Below are positions 1 through 4,548 of a stretch of 6,299 nt of DNA, piece by piece. The position numbers and the translations under genes are program-made. Below the pieces are notes generated by a model. That model was given only the letters and a program-made list of their open reading frames with translations. It was not told the origin of the DNA and did no database searches. Numbering within the stretch: position 1 is the first letter of the stretch; every line of letters begins with the position of its first letter. Source of the DNA: Desulfovibrionaceae bacterium (lineage in GTDB: Bacteria > Desulfobacterota > Desulfovibrionia > Desulfovibrionales > Desulfovibrionaceae); contig WRHT01000091.1 in the NCBI GenBank assembly GCA_009783115.1, forward strand, positions 1 through 6,299, written 5' to 3'.

Positions 1-479
1 CGGGAAAAGCCTTGGGCCGGGCAGCATTCCATGCAGGGGGTTCCCCCCTTGCCTTCCCTGGCCCGCCATTCCCGGCAGAGATCGCAGTTGGCCGCGACCT
101 TGTGCGGCTCGGTAAACCCGCTGTGGACGTGGGCATCATAGGACAGGCTGACCGCCCCAAAAGGACAGGCCATCACGCACAGGCCGCAGCCGGCGCAATA
201 TTCCTGCAACAGGAGGATCTCGCCATGCTCCCCTTGGGACATGGCCTGCGTGGGGCAGGCCTGGACGCAGGGAGCCTCTTCGCAGTGCCGGCACTGCACC
301 GGCATCTTCACATCCCCGCTTTTCACCACATGCACGCGGGGCTGCAAATGCTTGCGCTCCTTAATCGCATCCTTGATGGTCATCCCCTCGTGATGCGCGA
401 CGATGCAGGAAAGTTCACACTTAAGGCAGCCCTTGCACAGCCTGCCTTCGGCATATATGGAAAAATCTTCCCAATTCAT
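1..479 (-). CDS. cooF: CooF-like four-cluster ferredoxin, electron carrier to the hydrogenase (3' end outside window)
   Basis: This is the 5' part of an iron-sulfur protein of the HycB/CooF/DmsB family: 159 complete codons, still open at the window edge. Four cysteine groups are visible: C15-C18-C21-C25; C63-C66-C71-C75 followed by Pro; C95-C98-C101-C105 followed by Pro; and C132-C135 paired with C149 and C153, again before Pro. That is the layout for four [4Fe-4S] clusters. It begins MNWEDFSIYAEGRLCKGC, with no signal peptide, so it should be cytoplasmic. Known CooF proteins are about 190 residues, so roughly 30 are probably missing here. In R. rubrum, CooF carries electrons from CO dehydrogenase to the hydrogenase; no CO dehydrogenase is visible here, so the donor is open. 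The ATG at 479-477 overlaps the hypA stop as ATGA, with GAGG 6 bases upstream (486-489). A HycB-like or formate-linked ferredoxin is the main alternative; the neighbours favour CooF. Confidence 0.88.
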   Translation of the reverse strand, partial: MNWEDFSIYAEGRLCKGCLKCELSCIVAHHEGMTIKDAIKERKHLQPRVHVVKSGDVKMPVQCRHCEEAPCVQACPTQAMSQGEHGEILLLQEYCAGCGLCVMACPFGAVSLSYDAHVHSGFTEPHKVAANCDLCREWRAREGKGGTPCMECCPAQGFS

Positions 480-847
480 TGGACACCTCGGTTTTCACTT
501 ACTTCAATGCCTGTAATCCGCATGGCGTGGCCGTCCTCTTTCCAGTCCACCCGCCGGCTTCCGCAGCGCGGACAGGCAAAATCCCTCCGGATAATTTCCA
601 CCTCCGTACCACAGGCGGCGCAGAGGCCGGGGAGCGGGCGGCGGCGCGTATTCAGGCGGGCGTCCCGGGCGGCGCCGCCTTCGGCCAGAAGCGCGAAACA
701 GCCTTGCAGGGTTTGCTCTTCCACGCAGGAAAACAGTCCCAGTTCCAGATCAATGGAAGAAACCCGCAACGCCCCCGCTCCGGCGTATTTTTCGGCCTCC
801 TCCAGCACAATGGACAGCAGGGAGGAGGCCAGGGCGCTTTCGTGCAT
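476..847 (-). CDS. hypA: HypA, hydrogenase nickel incorporation metallochaperone
   Basis: The product is a 123-residue HypA, which delivers nickel (with HypB) to the hydrogenase large-subunit precursor in the cytoplasm. It starts MHESALASSLL; His2 and Glu3 are the invariant nickel-site residues of the family. The conserved core GLFSCVEEQTLQGCF spans residues 37-51. A zinc site is formed by C76-x2-C79 and C92-x2-C95. Length is normal for HypA. The reading frame is open up to an ATG at 970, but that would add 41 residues of poor composition before the MHE start and would overlap cooH by about 124 bases, so the start at 847 is chosen. This ATG shares one base with the cooH stop (TGATG), and no strong ribosome binding site is visible, which suggests translational coupling. 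The gene sits directly behind the subunit it should help mature. No other hyp genes are in the window. Confidence 0.93.
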   Translation of the reverse strand: MHESALASSLLSIVLEEAEKYAGAGALRVSSIDLELGLFSCVEEQTLQGCFALLAEGGAARDARLNTRRRPLPGLCAACGTEVEIIRRDFACPRCGSRRVDWKEDGHAMRITGIEVSENRGVQ

Positions 848-1950
848 CAGCGTTCCGTGCAGGAGACGCAGGGATCGATGCTGTTCACAATCAGAGTGAC
901 GTCCGCCACCGCGCAGTCTTGCATCATCACCGGCAAGGCCTCCCAGTTCATATAGGAAGGAACCCGCCACTTCAGCCGCAAAGGAACATCGGAGCCGTCC
1001 GAGCGCAAGTAATAGAAAAGCTCGCCCCTGGGGGCCTCGCTCCGCGCCACGGCCTCGCCCGCCGGAACATGCTGCAGCGGCGCGCTGCGTTCTCCCTCCG
1101 GCAGTTTCCGCAGAATTTGCCGCACAATGCCTATGGCCTCATAGGCTTCGCGCAGCCTGACCATGGCCCGGGCATGCACGTCCCCGCCCGGCTCGGTGAT
1201 CACCTGGAAGTCCAAATCCGCGTAGGCCGCGTAAGGGGCATCACGCCGCACATCCAGCCTCGCCCCGCTCCCCCTGGCCACCGGGCCGACCAGCCCCAGG
1301 CGTTCCGCCTCCAGCACAGGGAGTACCCCAACCCCCTGGGTCCTGGTCCGAATCATCGCGTCCTGACGGTATATATCAATAATTTCGCGCAGATGCGCCG
1401 CCACCTGTTCCAGGTTCTTATCGGCGTACTCCCGCAGTTCCTCGTCCAGATCGTATTTCACCCCGCCGATGCAGTTGGCCGCAAGGTCCATACGGTTGCC
1501 GAAGATATATTCCTTGATGTCCTGCATGAGTTCGCGCACTTCCATGACGTGCATGAACAGCGACTTGTAGCCGATCACATGGGCCATGATCCCCACATTG
1601 AACAGGTTCGATGCGATGCGCTTGATCTCCTCGGCCATGACGCGCAGATACTGGGCTCTGGGGGGAACCTTTATGCCCGTGAGGGTTTCCACAGCCATGC
1701 AGTAAGTCAGAGGATGGCTGTTGGAGCAAAGGGAGCAGACCCGCTCGGTCAGCACCACGTTCTGAAAGAAATTGCGCTTGGCGGCCAGGCTCTCCATGCC
1801 GCGGTGCACATGCCCGGAGGTGATGTCCACATGCCTGACCCGCTCGCCGTCAAGCTCCAGGCGGAAATACATGGGTTCTTCCAGGGCCACGTGCACCGGG
1901 CCTATGGGCAGGGTGAAACTCTTTTGTCCGGTGGTCTGTGCTGTACTCAT
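847..1950 (-). CDS. cooH: CooH, [NiFe] hydrogenase large (catalytic) subunit, group 4
   Basis: This 367-residue protein is the Ni-Fe catalytic subunit, reducing protons to H2 (or oxidising H2). It is homologous to the NuoD subunit of complex I. The N-terminal nickel motif is ERVCSLCSNSHP at residues 69-80, with C72 and C75. The C-terminal motif is DPCVSCTER at residues 359-367, with C361 and C364; these four cysteines are the expected Ni ligands. The HVHRGME stretch (47-53) is the conserved HRG segment of this family. The stop codon directly follows R367, so there is no C-terminal extension for a maturation endopeptidase to remove. This is also reported for R. rubrum CooH and fits group 4c. 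AAGGA lies 7 bases before the ATG, inside the 3' end of cooU, and the gap to cooU is 3 bases. The cooH stop overlaps the hypA start by one base. Confidence 0.95.
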   Translation of the reverse strand: MSTAQTTGQKSFTLPIGPVHVALEEPMYFRLELDGERVRHVDITSGHVHRGMESLAAKRNFFQNVVLTERVCSLCSNSHPLTYCMAVETLTGIKVPPRAQYLRVMAEEIKRIASNLFNVGIMAHVIGYKSLFMHVMEVRELMQDIKEYIFGNRMDLAANCIGGVKYDLDEELREYADKNLEQVAAHLREIIDIYRQDAMIRTRTQGVGVLPVLEAERLGLVGPVARGSGARLDVRRDAPYAAYADLDFQVITEPGGDVHARAMVRLREAYEAIGIVRQILRKLPEGERSAPLQHVPAGEAVARSEAPRGELFYYLRSDGSDVPLRLKWRVPSYMNWEALPVMMQDCAVADVTLIVNSIDPCVSCTER

Positions 1951-1953
1951 GCC

Positions 1954-2586
1954 TTAATCCTTTTGCTCCCGCGCCGCCCGGGCCACCTGGGTGAAAGAAG
2001 GCTCGGCAACCGGCTGTTCAGCGCCGGCGTGGGAAACATGCCCGGTTTTTTCGGCCATGAGCCTTTCCCAGAGGTCCTTGCTCCCGGCGCTGTTCACCAT
2101 GGCCGAGAAGGGAATGAGACTGTTCATGATCCCGGCGTCCAGGCGCTCGTCCAAAAAAAGCCGGCGGGGATTGGGGTTGCCGGTGATCTTGATATCAAAC
2201 ATTTCCCTGAATTCCCGCTCATTCCAATCGGCGTTCCGGAACCAGGGGGTGATCGAAGGCACGGGCAGCTCTTCCGAAGTTTCCGGGTTGTAAAGGCGGA
2301 CGCTCACCGTAAACAAAAGACGGCCCAGGACGAAATGATAGGCGATGCCTCGCTTTTTGTCAGGATCATCCCGCTCTTCCGCGTAGGCGGACACCGTGCA
2401 CAACCGGGCCTTACGCCCGGCCAGGATTTTCATGATCTCCGGCAGCCGGTCCGGGGCGGGCAAAACCAGCCAGCCGAAAGGATTGCCGTAGGCATCCTCG
2501 TTCCAGAGAATCTCCCCAGGCAGGACGGAAGCGATTTGCCCGGCCAGACTCTCCTTAAGACTGTCGGGGAGCGGGGCTTGACTCAT
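1954..2586 (-). CDS. cooU: CooU, NuoC-like hydrogenase subunit
   Basis: The product has 210 residues and resembles the 30-kDa (NuoC-type) subunit of complex I, and EchD/HycE-N of group 4 hydrogenases. It is a soluble structural subunit that packs against the large and small subunits on the cytoplasmic side of the membrane. The family signature lies at residues 111-147: TPWFRNADWNEREFREMF (113-130), then the GNPNPRRLFLDE stretch (136-147). At residue 137 there is Asn where NuoC proteins normally have His in the G-H-P motif. The tail after about residue 165 is polar and looks disordered. There is no membrane segment and no cysteine cluster. The start is supported by AAGGAG (2593-2598) 6 bases upstream of the ATG. 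That start lies within cooX, giving a 32-base overlap. cooH follows after 3 bases. Confidence 0.88.
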   Translation of the reverse strand: MSQAPLPDSLKESLAGQIASVLPGEILWNEDAYGNPFGWLVLPAPDRLPEIMKILAGRKARLCTVSAYAEERDDPDKKRGIAYHFVLGRLLFTVSVRLYNPETSEELPVPSITPWFRNADWNEREFREMFDIKITGNPNPRRLFLDERLDAGIMNSLIPFSAMVNSAGSKDLWERLMAEKTGHVSHAGAEQPVAEPSFTQVARAAREQKD

Positions 2587-3097
2587 GGGCCTCTCCTTCG
2601 CGTTTGGCCGTGGCCAGTTGCCGGCAGTCCGGACAAAGACGGATGATCGTGGCCGGATCCACCGAGCTGTGGGAATAGATCCTCGCGGCCAGGGCCGGCG
2701 GCAGCCTGCGGATATGCGCGCCGCAGGAGGAACAATGCAGGTAGGGCACGAAGTGGTGCTCCAGCACCCGGTATTTCTCGGATTGATAATGGGCGTTGTG
2801 CCAATCCTGGCTCAAGCTGATGGCCTTGACCGGGCAATAATGGCGGCAAGAGCCGCAGAAGGCGCAGGTATTGTGCCAGACCATGAAATCATAGCCGTTT
2901 TGATCCTCGCTTTCCTTCATCATGATGGCTCCGCCCGGACATACATGGGTGCAGATGCCGCAGCCCACGCAGAGATTCGGATTCATGACCACCTTGCCCC
3001 GGTAGCGGGGCGGGGTAAAGGCTTCCTTAAAGGGAAAGGCCTCGGTGGACGGCCCCTTGAGCAGGTTGCGGGCGAGAATTTTAAGAAAGCGCGGCAT
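2555..3097 (-). CDS. cooX: CooX, 2x[4Fe-4S] ferredoxin-like hydrogenase subunit (NuoI/HycF type)
   Basis: This 180-residue polyferredoxin subunit relays electrons from the external donor to the small subunit. It has two classical [4Fe-4S] motifs: C43-x2-C46-x2-C49-x3-C53-P and C78-x2-C81-x2-C84-x3-C88-P. The N-terminal stretch MPRFLKILARNLLKGP is the amphipathic membrane-docking segment typical of NuoI, EchF and HycF. Beyond the ferredoxin fold, a C-terminal module carries C122-x2-C125 and C155-P-x-C158, which could bind zinc, iron or another metal; a related zinc-ribbon tail occurs in some HycF/HyfH proteins. The ATG has AGGAG (3104-3108) 6 bases upstream. The gene overlaps cooL by 17 bases and cooU by 32 bases. 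CooX is preferred over EchF because of the surrounding gene order. Confidence 0.9.
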   Translation of the reverse strand: MPRFLKILARNLLKGPSTEAFPFKEAFTPPRYRGKVVMNPNLCVGCGICTHVCPGGAIMMKESEDQNGYDFMVWHNTCAFCGSCRHYCPVKAISLSQDWHNAHYQSEKYRVLEHHFVPYLHCSSCGAHIRRLPPALAARIYSHSSVDPATIIRLCPDCRQLATAKREGEAHESSPAPRQS

Positions 3098-3554
3098 GCC
3101 TCTCTCCTCTCCCGGCTTCCAGCTCTTCCAGGCGGCGCAGCCAAAGCTCCCTGGCCAGGATCACCCCTTCCATAATGGCTTGCGGCCTGGGCGGGCAGCC
3201 CGGCACATTGACATCCACCGGGATATAACGATCCACCGGCCCCTCAATAGAATGTCCGCCCCGGAAGACCCCGCCGCTCACCGGGCAGACTCCCACGGCA
3301 ATGGTGATCTTGGGTTCCGGAATCTCGTTCCAGACCCGCAGCGCCTGGTCTTTCACCCTCAGGGTCAAAGGTCCGGTGATAAAGACGATATCCGCATGGC
3401 GCGGGCTGCCGCAATATTTGCAACCCAGGCGTTCCACGTCAAAACGCGGGATAAAGGCGGTGGTGGCCAGCTCCACGTCGCAGCCGTTGCAGGAACCGGC
3501 ATTAATCCGGTAAAGCCAGGGCGAACGCACCGCTATCTTGCTTAAAAAACCCAC
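3081..3554 (-). CDS. cooL: CooL, [NiFe] hydrogenase small subunit, group 4 (NuoB-like)
   Basis: This 157-residue small subunit carries the proximal [4Fe-4S] cluster next to the Ni-Fe site and receives electrons from CooX. The NuoB/group 4 pattern is clear: C22-x2-C25 in NAGSCNGCDVE, C90 in GVCPVSGGVF, and C120 in PGCPPRP supply the four ligands. SPRHADIVFITG (50-61) is the conserved central segment. It lacks the medial and distal cluster domains and the Tat signal of periplasmic small subunits, as expected for a cytoplasm-facing complex. An additional pair, C45-x2-C48, lies just before SPRHAD. The start codon is GTG, with a near-perfect AAGGAGG (3560-3566) spaced 5 bases away. The T and two A bases of the upstream cooK stop (TAA) merge into that site. 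The 3' end overlaps cooX by 17 bases. Confidence 0.95.
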   Translation of the reverse strand: MGFLSKIAVRSPWLYRINAGSCNGCDVELATTAFIPRFDVERLGCKYCGSPRHADIVFITGPLTLRVKDQALRVWNEIPEPKITIAVGVCPVSGGVFRGGHSIEGPVDRYIPVDVNVPGCPPRPQAIMEGVILARELWLRRLEELEAGRGERHAALS

Positions 3555-3567
3555 TTCCGCCTCCTTA
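3555..3567 (-). promoter_or_regulatory. Ribosome binding site of cooL overlapping the cooK stop codon
   Basis: Read on the minus strand, the cooK stop TAA (3567-3565) runs directly into GGAGG (3564-3560), giving TAAGGAGG. Five bases then separate it from the GTG start of cooL. This is the strongest Shine-Dalgarno match in the window. It supports the GTG start and may compensate for the weaker initiation codon. Ribosomes finishing cooK would stop on the site itself, which implies coupled translation. Confidence 0.8.
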
Positions 3568-4545
3568 CAGACGCGCCCAGACCAGGATCAGGCTTAAGGC
3601 AGCCAGCGCGGTGGGGTATCTGAGGTAAAAGGCAAAGGCCTGGTCCACCCGGAAACGCCCGGTGGCCGCCTTGACCAGGGTCAGGGTCAGGAACATCAGC
3701 GCCAGGCACTTGCCCAAAAACCAGAGGGTGTTGACCAGGGGACCGCCCGGAAGCGTGCCGGGAAAAAAGAGCGCCACCCCGAAACCCAGCGCCACCACGG
3801 TCTTGATCGCGCCGGTCATTTGGAAAAAGGCCAGGGCGGCGCCGGAATACTCCAGCAGCGGGCCTTCAATAATCTCGGTTTCCGCTTCCGGGATGTCAAA
3901 GGGCGGCACCCCCATGGTTCCGGGCAGAAAAAACAGGTAAGCCAGAAAGGCCGGGATCAGTTCCCAGTTAAAGCCCAGTTGCCCATGCTCCAGTTGATGC
4001 TCGACGATCCGGCCCAGGGAAAATTCCGCCCCCCGGCCGCCGCCCACATGCAGGGCCACAGCCAGGATGACCAGGAGCAAAGGGATCTCATAGGCGAACA
4101 TGATGGTCATTTCCCTGGAAAAGCCCAAGGCCCCGAAGGGAGAGCTGGAAGAGGACCCGGCCAGGATCAAGGCCACGGCCGGCAACGGCAGAAGATAAAA
4201 ATACACCAGCATGTCGCCCATGTCCGGAAGCCCCGCATAAACGCCGGGCACCGGCAGCAGGGCGGCGCAGACCGCCATGCCGGCGAAGCCGAGCAGCGGC
4301 GCGATGCGGAACAAAAAGCGCTGGGCGCTGGCCGGAATCATCGCCTCCTTGCCGGAAAGCTTGATCAGGTCCAGGAAAGGCTGGTACAACGGCGGCCCCA
4401 CCCGGCGTTGCAGCCTGGCCTCCAGCTTGCGATCCGCTCCCTTGAGGATCAGCCCGGCGCCAAGGGCGAAAAGTCCGCCGGGAAAGACCAGCAGATGGAA
4501 GATAGCCCAGCCGGCCAAGGGGATATAGACGCCGCTCTCTTGCAT
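3565..4545 (-). CDS. cooK: CooK, NuoH-like membrane subunit of the energy-converting hydrogenase
   Basis: This 326-residue integral membrane protein belongs to the NuoH/HycD/EchB family. It anchors the soluble module to the membrane and links redox chemistry to the ion-translocating subunit. Several hydrophobic helices are evident from residue 10 to the C-terminus. Cytoplasmic-loop signatures are present: RLQRRVGPPLYQPFLD (44-59) with IKLSGKE (61-67), and PFDIPEAETEIIEGPL (215-230) followed by LEYSG. The acidic residues in the second loop (D217, E220, E222, E224, E227) correspond to the charged quinone/ion-channel loop of NuoH. GSSSSSPFGALGFSREM (130-146) is the group 4 version of a conserved helix start. 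Three bases separate the ATG from the cooM stop, and only a weak Shine-Dalgarno is seen, so coupling to cooM translation is likely. The function assignment is secure; the ion (H+ or Na+) is not readable. Confidence 0.94.
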   Translation of the reverse strand: MQESGVYIPLAGWAIFHLLVFPGGLFALGAGLILKGADRKLEARLQRRVGPPLYQPFLDLIKLSGKEAMIPASAQRFLFRIAPLLGFAGMAVCAALLPVPGVYAGLPDMGDMLVYFYLLPLPAVALILAGSSSSSPFGALGFSREMTIMFAYEIPLLLVILAVALHVGGGRGAEFSLGRIVEHQLEHGQLGFNWELIPAFLAYLFFLPGTMGVPPFDIPEAETEIIEGPLLEYSGAALAFFQMTGAIKTVVALGFGVALFFPGTLPGGPLVNTLWFLGKCLALMFLTLTLVKAATGRFRVDQAFAFYLRYPTALAALSLILVWARL

Positions 4546-4548
4546 GGT

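Noticed and set aside
668..679. A perfect 12-base palindrome, GGCGGCGCCGCC, considered as an operator or terminator stem.
   Set aside because: It lies inside hypA coding sequence (Gly-Gly-Ala-Ala), has no loop or T-tract, and is plausible by chance in GC-rich DNA.
12..899. A 295-codon plus-strand open frame across cooF and hypA.
   Set aside because: No family resemblance. The minus strand encodes ordered cysteine clusters and the HypA core there.
848..970. An upstream ATG that would lengthen HypA by 41 residues.
   Set aside because: HypA needs the Met-His-Glu N-terminus for nickel binding. The extension lies wholly inside cooH and has no family similarity.
1951..1957. The cooU-cooH junction considered as an internal promoter site.
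   Set aside because: Only 3 bases separate the genes. The sequence is explained by a stop codon and ribosome binding site, and no paired -35/-10 elements stand out.
919..2646. A 575-codon open frame on the plus strand, antisense to cooH and cooU.
   Set aside because: It mirrors the codon bias of the GC-rich minus-strand genes, shows no recognisable domain, and spans two clear genes with intact motifs.
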